Assembly: GCA_002348315.1 (NCBI GenBank)
Contig: DEAW01000050.1
Location: forward strand, 1 to 14,066
DNA: 14,066 bases
Direction of reading: 5' to 3'
Source of the DNA: Planctomycetaceae bacterium UBA2972
Lineage (GTDB): Bacteria; Planctomycetota; Planctomycetia; Pirellulales; Pirellulaceae
Below are positions 1-6,355 of the stretch, piece by piece (within the stretch, counting starts at the first letter, position 1; each line of letters starts with the position of its first letter). Position numbers and translations under genes: made by a program. The notes under the pieces are model-generated. The model made no database searches and was not told where the DNA came from. It saw only the letters and a list, made by a program, of their open reading frames with translations.

Positions 1-5
1 AGACA

Positions 6-29
6 TATAAATGGCATTGAATTGCCATT
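6..29 (+). promoter_or_regulatory. Candidate promoter -10 and operator ahead of the BMC operon
   Basis: A perfect inverted repeat, AATGGCA (10-16) and TGCCATT (23-29) with a 6-base spacer, lies about 60 bases before the regulator gene. A TATAAA box at 6-11 overlaps its left arm, so a bound repressor would block transcription. DeoR-family repressors often control their own operon through such sites, so autoregulation is the simplest reading. The -35 region would lie outside the window. The 7-base arms are short and the assignment is inference. Confidence 0.35.
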
Positions 30-70
30 GAGAGCGTTGTTAACACGAATGTGTTTGTCAGAAGATCCTT

Positions 71-77
71 AGGAAGG
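71..77 (+). promoter_or_regulatory. Ribosome binding site that decides the regulator start
   Basis: AGGAAGG sits 9 bases before the ATG at 87. The in-frame GTG at 51 has no comparable purine-rich sequence ahead of it and would add 12 residues in front of the usual DeoR N-terminus. This favours the start at 87. Confidence 0.6.
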
Positions 78-86
78 CTCCTGGTT

Positions 87-866
87 ATGGGCACAGAAGA
101 ACGAAGAAATCGATTATTAGAGTTAATTCGGCTAGATGGTTTCTCCACATTGCCTAAATTGGCGAATTTATTAAAAGTTTCCGGATCGACCGTGAGGCGT
201 GATCTAGGTTACTTGGAGAGGTTAGGAAGTGTGAGGCGCACCCATGGTGGCGTGTTTTACACCGGGCCTAGCCCCAAATTACCCCATTTCGATCATCGAC
301 AGCAGTTACAGTTCGGTCGCAAGAAGGCGATTGCCAGAGTGGCCGCGTCGTTGATAGAAGATGGAGACACATTACTGCTTGATGGTGGCAGTACGACTTA
401 TGAGCTTGCGAGCTTATTGATCGGCAGGCCATTACAAGTGGTCACCAATTCATTACCGGTAGCGACATTATTCACTTCAAGTGATGGTTCGGATCTGGTT
501 TTGATAGGTGGATATGTACACGGTCGAACTGGTGTATCGGTAGGTCCTTATGCCAATTTGATGCTTGCTGAACTCAATGTTCAAAGGGCAATCATTAGTG
601 TTGCCGGGATTACTGAACGCGGTGTTTTTAACAGTAATTTATTGCTGGTGGAAACTGAGCGAGCGATGTGCCAGTCAGCGGATTCGGTGATGGTGGTCGC
701 AGATAGTACTAAGTTTGGTCGTTCCAGTTTGGCATTAATGTGTGAATTAGAACAGCTTGATGACATCGTGATTGACGATGGGATCGAACCGGAATGGGTT
801 AAGAGACTAGAAACGGCTGGTGTGAGGGTACACCTGGCGGAAACTGAGAAAGTAACAGCAGAGTAG
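87..866 (+). CDS. DeoR-family transcriptional regulator of the BMC operon
   Basis: Predicted cytoplasmic sugar-responsive repressor of 259 residues, the usual DeoR length of about 250-260. The N-terminal winged helix-turn-helix (about residues 5-58) shows the family signature: RRNRLLELI, then VSGSTVRRDLGYLERLG and RTHGG. The C-terminal DeoRC domain, an isomerase-like sugar-phosphate sensor, shows LLLDGGSTTYELA, VVTNSLPVA, LIGG and VVADSTKFG. Effectors in this family are normally phosphorylated sugars, so L-fuculose-1-P, L-rhamnulose-1-P or DHAP are reasonable guesses here. It is first in the operon, 12 bases before pduL, with an inverted repeat just upstream that may be its own operator. I chose ATG 87 over GTG 51 because of the AGGAAGG site. 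The family is clear; the effector is not. Confidence 0.93.
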   Translation: MGTEERRNRLLELIRLDGFSTLPKLANLLKVSGSTVRRDLGYLERLGSVRRTHGGVFYTGPSPKLPHFDHRQQLQFGRKKAIARVAASLIEDGDTLLLDGGSTTYELASLLIGRPLQVVTNSLPVATLFTSSDGSDLVLIGGYVHGRTGVSVGPYANLMLAELNVQRAIISVAGITERGVFNSNLLLVETERAMCQSADSVMVVADSTKFGRSSLALMCELEQLDDIVIDDGIEPEWVKRLETAGVRVHLAETEKVTAE

Positions 867-872
867 AAGGAA
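865..872 (+). promoter_or_regulatory. Ribosome binding site for a TTG start
   Basis: AGAAGGAA overlaps the stop codon of the regulator and lies 6 bases before TTG 879. No ATG or GTG in the pduL frame is equally well placed, and the TTG start retains the amphipathic N-terminal helix expected of an encapsulated PduL. This supports a non-ATG start. Confidence 0.55.
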
Positions 873-878
873 CAGGTT

Positions 879-1649
879 TTGAGTGCGGAAATAATATCAA
901 ACCCTGCAACCGGTATAGAAGGATTGGACCGTGGTGTCGTCGAGCAGATCGTGCGGCAGCTTGTCAGTGGTAATGCGCCGAAGTCAGCAGATTCAGGCGA
1001 ATTTACTCGGGATGTATCGGCAGGATTGACGCCCTATAACAACGGTGAGCCTGATTTAATCGTCAATGTATCAGCAAGACACATCCATCTCTCGGATCGG
1101 GATGTGGAAACGCTTTACGGTCCGGGTCATACACTCACTCCGATGAAATGGCTTTATCAGGACGGTTATTACGCTGCAGAAGAAACGTTGATGGTTGTCG
1201 GTCCCCGCAAGCGGATGCTTCCCAATGTTCGAGTCCTGGGGCCAACTCGTTCCGCCAGTCAGATTGAACTTGCCTACACCGACGCCGTGCAATTGGGACT
1301 GGATATCCCGGTGCGTCATAGCGGCGATATTGCCGGAACGCCCGGATGCGTTCTGGTAGGTCCAGCCGGAGTTGTGCATTTAGATCAAGGTGTCATTCGC
1401 GCCGCTCGACATGTGCATATGAACACAGCGGATCTTTCCTATTACGGAGTGGATGACGGTGAAATGATGGATCTGAGAATTGAATCACCAGGATGTTCGA
1501 TGGTACTCGAAGATTTGAAAGTCCGTGCATCCGACGAAGTCAAATTAGAAGTCCATATCGATACCGATGAAGGTAACGCCTGTAATTTGAGTGCCGCTAC
1601 CGGATTTGAATTAATGAAAAAACAACCGTGTGGCTGTCAGTCTCACTGA
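879..1649 (+). CDS. pduL: PduL-type phosphate acyltransferase (phosphotransacylase), BMC-associated
   Basis: Converts acyl-CoA plus phosphate to acyl-phosphate and free CoA inside the microcompartment, regenerating CoA for the aldehyde dehydrogenase; lactyl-CoA or propionyl-CoA is the likely substrate. The 256 residues begin with an amphipathic segment (about 14-33, GLDRGVVEQIVRQLV), which looks like an encapsulation peptide, joined by a linker to two PduL domains. The metal-binding histidine pairs are visible: SARHIHLS (His68, His70) and AARHVHMN (His178, His180), with a further His226 in LEVHIDTDEGN. PduL is unrelated to Pta. The start is TTG, set by AGAAGGAA. The C-terminus ends in CGCQSH, an unusual Cys-Cys-His tail. 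It follows the regulator by 12 bases, and a small inverted repeat covers its stop codon. Family assignment is strong; the acyl group is inferred from context. Confidence 0.93.
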   Translation: MSAEIISNPATGIEGLDRGVVEQIVRQLVSGNAPKSADSGEFTRDVSAGLTPYNNGEPDLIVNVSARHIHLSDRDVETLYGPGHTLTPMKWLYQDGYYAAEETLMVVGPRKRMLPNVRVLGPTRSASQIELAYTDAVQLGLDIPVRHSGDIAGTPGCVLVGPAGVVHLDQGVIRAARHVHMNTADLSYYGVDDGEMMDLRIESPGCSMVLEDLKVRASDEVKLEVHIDTDEGNACNLSAATGFELMKKQPCGCQSH

Positions 1650-1650
1650 C
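1636..1650 (+). other. Small hairpin over the pduL stop codon
   Basis: GTCAGT (1636-1641) and ACTGAC (1645-1650) form a perfect 6-bp stem around a CTC loop, enclosing the TGA stop. There is no T-tract after it, so it is not a convincing terminator. It could act as an mRNA processing or stability element between pduL and the highly expressed shell genes. Confidence 0.25.
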
Positions 1651-1701
1651 TGTCACGCAGATGTGAGAAGAGAGATTCTGAGAAATCAGGAGAAACGTAG
1701 A

Positions 1702-1734
1702 TTGTATTTGGGTGATTGGTATTTTGCAGCTTAA
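1702..1734 (+). CDS. Possible 10-codon leader ORF before the shell genes
   Basis: In the 130-base gap between pduL and the first shell gene, TTG 1702 opens a 10-residue frame (MYLGDWYFAA) that ends at TAA 1732-1734. CAGGAGAAACGTA at 1687-1699 supplies a good Shine-Dalgarno core, with GGAG 9 bases before the TTG. It is rich in aromatic residues (Tyr, Trp, Tyr, Phe). Such a short frame can occur by chance and the start is non-ATG, so this is a weak candidate. It is listed because it is the only structure that accounts for an otherwise unused strong ribosome binding site. Confidence 0.2.
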   Translation: MYLGDWYFAA

Positions 1735-1779
1735 CCGAGCTGGCTGATCCCCGCGTCACTTTTACTTGGAGAGTAAGAA

Positions 1780-2082
1780 ATGGCAACTGCTATGGAAGCG
1801 TTAGGAATGATTGAGGTCAAGGGTTTTGTTGCCCTGGTCGAAGCGTCCGACGCAATGATGAAAGCAGCCAATGTTAATTTCCTTGGTTGGGATAAAGTTG
1901 GCTCTGGTTTAGTGAGCACATTCGTCACTGGCGATGTTGCTGCAGTGAAAGCCGCCACAGATGCTGGTGCAAATGCTGCAGGACGAGTTGGTGAAGTCGT
2001 GAGTGTTCAGGTAATTCCCCGCCCTCATGCTGATGTATCAAAGGTTATTAAGCAACCTGCAAAAAAAGCAGCAAAGAGCTAG
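1780..2082 (+). CDS. BMC-H hexameric shell protein 1
   Basis: Single-BMC-domain shell protein (Pfam BMC fold) of 100 residues that would assemble as flat hexamers tiling the facets of the microcompartment. The domain spans about residues 6-90: ALGMIEVKGFVALVEASDAMMKAA, the pore-loop segment KVGSGLVSTFVTGDVAAVKAA, and VGEVVSVQVIPRPH. The pore GSG matches PduA-like proteins with small-metabolite pores. The short C-terminal tail is lysine- and alanine-rich (KQPAKKAAKS), unlike the second paralogue. The tail codons contain a run of seven A in slippery phase (2061-2067). GGAGAG 6 bases upstream sets the ATG. It probably corresponds to one of the two BMC-H proteins of the Planctomyces limnophilus pvm locus (recalled as PvmD/PvmE); the letter is not certain. 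Confidence 0.95.
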   Translation: MATAMEALGMIEVKGFVALVEASDAMMKAANVNFLGWDKVGSGLVSTFVTGDVAAVKAATDAGANAAGRVGEVVSVQVIPRPHADVSKVIKQPAKKAAKS

Positions 2083-2101
2083 GAATCGATCAGAGATTCT
2101 T
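2081..2101 (+). other. Hairpin between the two BMC-H genes
   Basis: AGGAATC (2081-2087) pairs with GATTCTT (2095-2101), with one G-T wobble, around a 7-base loop. It begins inside the stop codon of the first shell gene. It is too AT-rich and the T-run too short for a strong terminator. It could tune relative expression of the shell genes or stimulate frameshifting at the A7 run 13 bases upstream. Confidence 0.25.
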
Positions 2102-2131
2102 TAACGAAAACAAGAATAAGGAAACTTAACA

Positions 2132-2401
2132 ATGCAAAGTGCAATTGGCTTAGTAGAAACTCGCGGCCTGATCGGACTTGTCGAAGCGACAGATGCGATG
2201 AGTAAGGCAGCGAACGTTGAAGTTGTAAAACGAGTGGATATTGGTGGTGGTCTTGTGACTACGATCGTGTCTGGTGATGTAGGAAGCGTGCGAGCAGCTG
2301 TTGAAGCTGGTGCCGGTGCTGCCAGCCAGATCGGTGAACTGATTTCCAGTCACGTCATTCCTCGTCCGGCAGAAGGTCTGTCCGGAGCGTTCTTTAGCTA
2401 G
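2132..2401 (+). CDS. BMC-H hexameric shell protein 2
   Basis: Second single-domain BMC-H protein, 89 residues, close to the minimal family length. It shows the core SAIGLVETRGLIGLVEATDAMSKAA, a pore-loop segment RVDIGGGLVTTIVSGDVGSVRAA, and IGELISSHVIPRP. The pore motif is GGG rather than the GSG of the first paralogue, so the two hexamers may differ in permeability. It lacks the lysine-rich tail. AAGGAAA upstream fits the ATG. It lies 49 bases after the first shell gene and 33 bases before the kinase gene. Two BMC-H genes and no BMC-T gene match the PVM-type locus. The shell role is secure; the pore transport preference is not readable. Confidence 0.95.
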   Translation: MQSAIGLVETRGLIGLVEATDAMSKAANVEVVKRVDIGGGLVTTIVSGDVGSVRAAVEAGAGAASQIGELISSHVIPRPAEGLSGAFFS

Positions 2402-2434
2402 AAGCAACGAGGAAATCCAGGAAGGAATCACACG

Positions 2435-3622
2435 ATGAAGATTTTAGTAGCGAACCTCGGTTCAACAAGCTTTAAGTATCGATTGTTCGATATGCAAACC
2501 GAAGAGCAACTTGCTCGCGGCGGCGTCGAACGTATCGGTGCTGAGCAAAGCGATTGCTTTGTTGAAGTTAGTGGAAACCGAAGTGAACTTACGCTTCACG
2601 TGCCGGATCATAGTGTTGCTGTTCGACAATGCCTTGAACAGCTTACCGATCCGGACCAGGGATGTTTAACCGATGCAAGTGAAGTTGCAGCCATTGGATT
2701 CAAAGCAGTCCACGGTGGCCGTTTTAGCGGTGTACAAAAAGTGACGCATGAAGTGCTTGATGCAATGGAGGAGATGAGCGGTGTTGCACCAGCTCATAAT
2801 CCTCCTTACATCAGCGCTATGCGACAACTTGCCGACAAACTGCCTGAAATCCCGTTAGTTGCAGCATTCGAAACAGGATATCACCTGACAATTCCCGCTC
2901 GAAACCGAAACTATGCGATCCCGCGAGAGTGGGCAGAGCAGTTTCATATTCAAAAGTGGGGATTTCATGGTGCGAGTCATCGCTACATTGCAGGGCGAAT
3001 GTCCCAGTTGATGGGCCGCGAAGACTTGCGAGTGATCTCCTGTCACCTCGGCGGTTCCAGCAGCCTCTGTGCCAGTCGCAATGGCCAAAGTGTTGCCACA
3101 ACAATGGGAATGAGCCCTCAATCGGGTTTACCTCACAATAACCGCGTTGGTGATTTCGATGTCTTCGCTTTGCCGGTCATTTTAGAAAAAACAGGCCTGA
3201 CACTTGATGAAGTCCTTGAGACACTCGCCGGCCAAAGTGGCCTGGCAGGTGTAAGTGGAACGAGTGGAGATTGTCGGGATCTGGAGGAAGCTGCTGCAAC
3301 TGGTTCAGCGGATGCACAATTGGGTTTAGAACTTTTTATCTCAGAAACCCGACGGCATCTCGGCGGCCTGCTTGTGGAGCTTGGTGGAGCAGATGTGATC
3401 GTCTTTACGGGCGGTATTGGAGAGAACGGGAAGGATATTCGTTCCAACGTCTGTGCCGATCTATCGTCATTGGGGGTTGAGTTATGCGACACGGCCAATG
3501 CCAGTGTAGATGGAGAAACCAGGATCAGCAGTGAACAGAGCAAATGCGAGATCTGGGTCGTTCCGACCAACGAGGAAATCGTGGTTGCTCGTCAAACTCA
3601 AGCAATATTGGAAGGTAAATAA
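2435..3622 (+). CDS. Acetate/propionate kinase homologue with altered active site
   Basis: Member of the acetokinase family (ASKHA fold), 395 residues, normal length. It should make ATP and a short-chain acid from the acyl-phosphate produced by PduL, here possibly lactyl- or propionyl-phosphate. Family motifs: NLGSTSFKYRLF at the N-terminus, FHGASHRYI (His178), CHLGG (His204), NNRVGDFD (Arg237), FTGGIGENG, and PTNEEIVVAR (Glu380). Compared with the Methanosarcina thermophila enzyme, recalled from the literature, several key positions differ: Asp148 corresponds to Glu146 (AFETGYH), Arg91 to Lys90 (FKAVHGG), and Asn211 to Gly207. Two residues are also inserted before Arg237. The substrate may therefore differ from acetate, or activity may be reduced. 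AGGAAGGAA sets the ATG, and its stop directly abuts the next start. Described as ackA-like; no symbol is assigned because of the substitutions. Confidence 0.9.
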   Translation: MKILVANLGSTSFKYRLFDMQTEEQLARGGVERIGAEQSDCFVEVSGNRSELTLHVPDHSVAVRQCLEQLTDPDQGCLTDASEVAAIGFKAVHGGRFSGVQKVTHEVLDAMEEMSGVAPAHNPPYISAMRQLADKLPEIPLVAAFETGYHLTIPARNRNYAIPREWAEQFHIQKWGFHGASHRYIAGRMSQLMGREDLRVISCHLGGSSSLCASRNGQSVATTMGMSPQSGLPHNNRVGDFDVFALPVILEKTGLTLDEVLETLAGQSGLAGVSGTSGDCRDLEEAAATGSADAQLGLELFISETRRHLGGLLVELGGADVIVFTGGIGENGKDIRSNVCADLSSLGVELCDTANASVDGETRISSEQSKCEIWVVPTNEEIVVARQTQAILEGK

Positions 3623-3940
3623 ATGTTTGTTGCCAGAGTCACGGGTTCGGTAGTTTCCACTCAGAAAGTGGAATCCATGGTCGGTCAGAAACTTCTTGTT
3701 GTCGAACCGTATCGGTTGGAAGCGTCAGCAAGAGAGAGTTTGACGACGACGGGACGTACTTTTGTTGCGGTCGACACGTTAGGAGCGGGAGTAGACGACT
3801 TTGTGCTTCTAACTCAGGGTTCCAGCGCTCGCATGACCGAAGCAACGAGCAAGCTTCCGATAGATGCGGTTGTGGTCGGAATTGTTGACCAGGTTCATGT
3901 TGATAACGGATGTGTTTATCGACGTGAACACCGGGAATAA
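3623..3940 (+). CDS. BMC-P pentameric vertex protein 1 (EutN/CcmL family)
   Basis: Pentamer-forming shell protein that caps vertices of the polyhedral shell, 105 residues. It has the EutN/CcmL pattern: MFVARVTGSVVSTQKVESMVGQKLLVVEPY, then FVAVDTLGAGVDDFVLLTQGSSARM, and DAVVVGIVDQV near the end. The usual DxxGAGxGDxV motif is present with Asp in place of the second Gly (GAGVDD). It has a longer insertion (about residues 33-46) and a charged C-terminal tail (YRREHRE). The ATG follows the kinase stop codon directly (TAAATG), with GGAAGG upstream, so the two are tightly coupled. It occupies the place of PvmH in the P. limnophilus locus, as recalled. Confidence 0.93.
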   Translation: MFVARVTGSVVSTQKVESMVGQKLLVVEPYRLEASARESLTTTGRTFVAVDTLGAGVDDFVLLTQGSSARMTEATSKLPIDAVVVGIVDQVHVDNGCVYRREHRE

Positions 3941-3969
3941 TCCGATTTTGGAGAAACGTTTAACTGCAA

Positions 3970-5406
3970 GTGAGTAATAAAATGCAGATCAGTGAAACTT
4001 TAATACGAGATGTGGTTAGCCAGGTGCTGGCCGAAGTAGGACGCGCTCCGGTCGTGTCAGGTGGTTCATTAAGCGGGCGTCATGGTGTCTTTCATGACGC
4101 TAATGAGGCGGTTCAGGCGGCTCGTACTGCCTTTGAACAGCTACAGACCATGACGATTGACGACCGTAAGAAGATCATCGAACATATTCGTCGGATCTCA
4201 ATCGAACAATGCGTCGAATTGGGCACGATGGAAATGAACGAAACGCAGATTGGGCGTTTAGAACATAAGATCGATAAGCTCAAAACGCTGGGGATGCTTT
4301 CGCCTGGTGTAGAGTTTATGCGAAGTGAAGTGTTTTCAGGTGACCATGGCCTGGCCGTGGTGGAGCACGCTCCTTTTGGAGTAATCGGTGCTATTACGCC
4401 AGTAACACATTCGCTTCCGACAATCACCGGAAATGCGGTAAGCATGATTGCTGCCGGTAACACCGTGGTTGTAAATCCACATCCAAGCGGCAAGAAAGTG
4501 GCCGCCGAAGGTGTCCGTCGATTCAATAAGGCCATTTATGAAGACCTGGGTATCGACAATCTGATTTGTGTTATGGCCGAACCAACTCTGGAAACGGCTG
4601 ACATTATTTTCAAACATCGTGACGTTGCATTGATCTGTGTTACGGGCGGCCCCGCAGTAGCCAGAGCAGCCCTCAATAGCGGCAAACGAGCGGTGGTTGC
4701 CGGACCCGGGAATCCACCGGTCGTAGTCGATGAAACGGCAGATTTGGATCGGGCAGCACGCTCAATTATTCAAGGTGCGGCCTTCGATAATAATCTACTG
4801 TGTATCGCCGAAAAAGAAGTCTTCGTCGTCGACTCGGTGTATGACAAGATGATGGATGCCATGAGTCGCGCCGGAGCGGCCCGTCTCAATTCGTCACAGG
4901 TCGATCAATTTACCAGCAACGCCATCGTACAGGTGGGTGAAGACAATCACGATGCTCCGTCCAAAGAATTTCTGGGCAAAGATGCAAGTGTTCTTGCTCA
5001 GGCAGCGGGATTGAACGTCGCAGCAGATACTGAATTGTTGTTTGGTGAAACCGATCAGCATCACCCCTTTGTGACGGTCGAACAGATGATGCCTTTTGTG
5101 CCTTTCGTTCGAGTGCGAGATATCGACGAAGGGATCGCCTTAGCAAAACACTATGAGCATGGGTTTCGTCACACCGCAATTATTCATTCGAATAATGTGA
5201 CCAATATGACAAAGATGGCGAAGGCGTTGGACACAACGATTTTCGTCAAGAATGGTCCATGCATGGCCGGGTTGGGGCTTGGTGGAGAAGGATATCTTTC
5301 TTTCTCGATCGCAGGTCCTACCGGGGAAGGAGTTACGACTCCGTTAACGTTCACTCGGGAGCGTCGCTGCTCGCTGATTGACAATTTACATGTGTTGGGA
5401 CGATAG
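3970..5406 (+). CDS. CoA-acylating aldehyde dehydrogenase (PduP/EutE type), BMC cargo
   Basis: Oxidises the toxic aldehyde (lactaldehyde in the fucose/rhamnose model) with NAD+ and CoA to acyl-CoA inside the shell. The 478 residues match the PduP/EutE class. The N-terminal amphipathic helix SETLIRDVVSQVLAEVG (about 8-24) resembles the PduP encapsulation peptide and is followed by a linker. The catalytic domain shows the cofactor region FGVIGAITPVTHSLPT (136-151), NTVVVNPHP (164-172), VTGGPAV (224-230), VAGPGNPPVVVDE (243-255), and the catalytic cysteine in AFDNNLLCIAEKE (Cys278). The start is GTG 3970 or ATG 3982. The best purine run (GGAG, 3950-3953) is 16 bases from the GTG and even further from the ATG, so the start is uncertain; both retain the helix. 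It lies between two BMC-P genes. Confidence 0.94.
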   Translation: MSNKMQISETLIRDVVSQVLAEVGRAPVVSGGSLSGRHGVFHDANEAVQAARTAFEQLQTMTIDDRKKIIEHIRRISIEQCVELGTMEMNETQIGRLEHKIDKLKTLGMLSPGVEFMRSEVFSGDHGLAVVEHAPFGVIGAITPVTHSLPTITGNAVSMIAAGNTVVVNPHPSGKKVAAEGVRRFNKAIYEDLGIDNLICVMAEPTLETADIIFKHRDVALICVTGGPAVARAALNSGKRAVVAGPGNPPVVVDETADLDRAARSIIQGAAFDNNLLCIAEKEVFVVDSVYDKMMDAMSRAGAARLNSSQVDQFTSNAIVQVGEDNHDAPSKEFLGKDASVLAQAAGLNVAADTELLFGETDQHHPFVTVEQMMPFVPFVRVRDIDEGIALAKHYEHGFRHTAIIHSNNVTNMTKMAKALDTTIFVKNGPCMAGLGLGGEGYLSFSIAGPTGEGVTTPLTFTRERRCSLIDNLHVLGR

Positions 5407-5417
5407 GAATTTGACCA

Positions 5418-5675
5418 ATGCAAGAAGCTCGTGTCCTGGGTACGGCGGTATCAACGATGAAGCATGATTCAATGGTTGGATCGAAGCTGTTAGTTGTGCA
5501 GCCCTACCTAACAGATGACAGAACGCCGGATGGCTTTCCTTTAATCGCTTTAGATACCATCGGAGCAGGCAAAGGGGATACGGTGATAATCACATCGGAT
5601 GGACGCGCCATGAGGGAATTGCTTCAAGCGGATTCCACTCCCGCAAGATGGTCTGTAACAGGTATTAAGGACTGA
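5418..5675 (+). CDS. BMC-P pentameric vertex protein 2 (EutN/CcmL family)
   Basis: Second pentameric vertex protein, 85 residues, close to the compact EutN size. It shows MQEARVLGTAVSTMKHDSMVGSKLLVVQPY, then LIALDTIGAGKGDTVIITSDGRAMREL, and WSVTGIKD at the end. The DTIGAGKGD loop is the canonical form, so this is the most standard of the three BMC-P proteins here. TAGGAA, overlapping the aldehyde dehydrogenase stop, serves as the ribosome binding site. Its own stop overlaps the next start by one base (TGATG), which suggests translational coupling. It takes the place of PvmK as recalled. Confidence 0.93.
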   Translation: MQEARVLGTAVSTMKHDSMVGSKLLVVQPYLTDDRTPDGFPLIALDTIGAGKGDTVIITSDGRAMRELLQADSTPARWSVTGIKD

Positions 5676-6331
5676 TGCTTACAAAGGGTGAATTGCAGAA
5701 GATTGTCGATACGGCAGTAAGTCGGATCGTGGATCAAATCGGCCAGCAAGGTGACAGAAATTCGGATACCGTTACCACGCTGCAAGCCAAAGTCATCACG
5801 ACAGCGCAAATTCCGGACGGCTTGACCGCAGGCGGAAAACTAATAATCAGCCGCAAGGCCGTGATAACACCTGCTGCTAAAGACGAACTGAAACAGAGAG
5901 GTATTACTTTCCAACGAGTGCCGGTTGCCAATAAAGAAGAAGTGAAATTCGGTGGCAAACGTCGATTGGTGATCGTTGGTGCAGATTTGACGGTCAGCCC
6001 GAATCCGGGGCCGACCGTTAGTGAAACAACAAAATTCGATTGTGTGGTTCAGGCCAGTCAGTTTATTGCCGGAAAAACAGAGTTAGGAGAACGCTGCGTT
6101 TTGATAAGTGCCGAAGCAGAGGTCGCGCTGATCGCATTAAATAGACACCGGGTAAATCGTGTCATTGAATTACGCAGTCGCGAAGGGAAGCCTGAGTTTA
6201 CCCGACGATGTGAATCAACTGCAGCCAATGTGGTTGTGGTCGGGGCAACAGGATTAAGTCATTGGCAGACTCGGAATTTGATTGAGGGATTTTTCGAACA
6301 AGAGTACTCAGCAATACCGGCCTGGCTTTAA
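5675..6331 (+). CDS. BMC-associated protein with encapsulation-like helix and degenerate RpiB-like domain
   Basis: Protein of 218 residues without a recognised enzyme signature. Residues about 4-24 (KGELQKIVDTAVSRIVDQIG) form an amphipathic helix like those on the other cargo proteins. Residues about 55-80 (KLIISRKAVITPAAKDELKQRGITF) resemble a short motif seen in EutQ/EutT and other BMC proteins. Residues about 121-211 align by eye with ribose-5-phosphate isomerase B (RpiB/LacAB): QASQFIAGKT for ASQVALAVAGG, ALIALNRHRVNRVIEL for SIAANKFAGIRAVVC, and TAANVVVVGATGL for DTNVLAFGSRVV. The RpiB catalytic CGTG loop is replaced by SAEAEV, so isomerase activity is doubtful. It may be a scaffold or assembly protein. 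The position between two BMC-P genes matches the uncharacterised PvmL-like gene of PVM loci. TGATG overlap with the preceding gene. Confidence 0.75.
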   Translation: MLTKGELQKIVDTAVSRIVDQIGQQGDRNSDTVTTLQAKVITTAQIPDGLTAGGKLIISRKAVITPAAKDELKQRGITFQRVPVANKEEVKFGGKRRLVIVGADLTVSPNPGPTVSETTKFDCVVQASQFIAGKTELGERCVLISAEAEVALIALNRHRVNRVIELRSREGKPEFTRRCESTAANVVVVGATGLSHWQTRNLIEGFFEQEYSAIPAWL

Positions 6332-6355
6332 GAGACAACAGATAGGAGAGAAAGC

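Noticed and set aside
581..766. Open frame on the - strand inside the regulator gene (and similar antisense frames through the operon)
   Set aside because: They lie entirely within well-supported genes, lack family motifs and ribosome binding sites, and read like chance frames opposite coding sequence.
1636..1650. Intrinsic terminator after pduL that would split the operon
   Set aside because: The stem is only 6 bp and no T-run follows; the shell genes downstream have no clear promoter of their own.
3133..3570. 145-codon frame on the - strand within the kinase homologue
   Set aside because: Serine/proline-rich low-complexity translation with no recognisable domain, fully antisense to a conserved gene.
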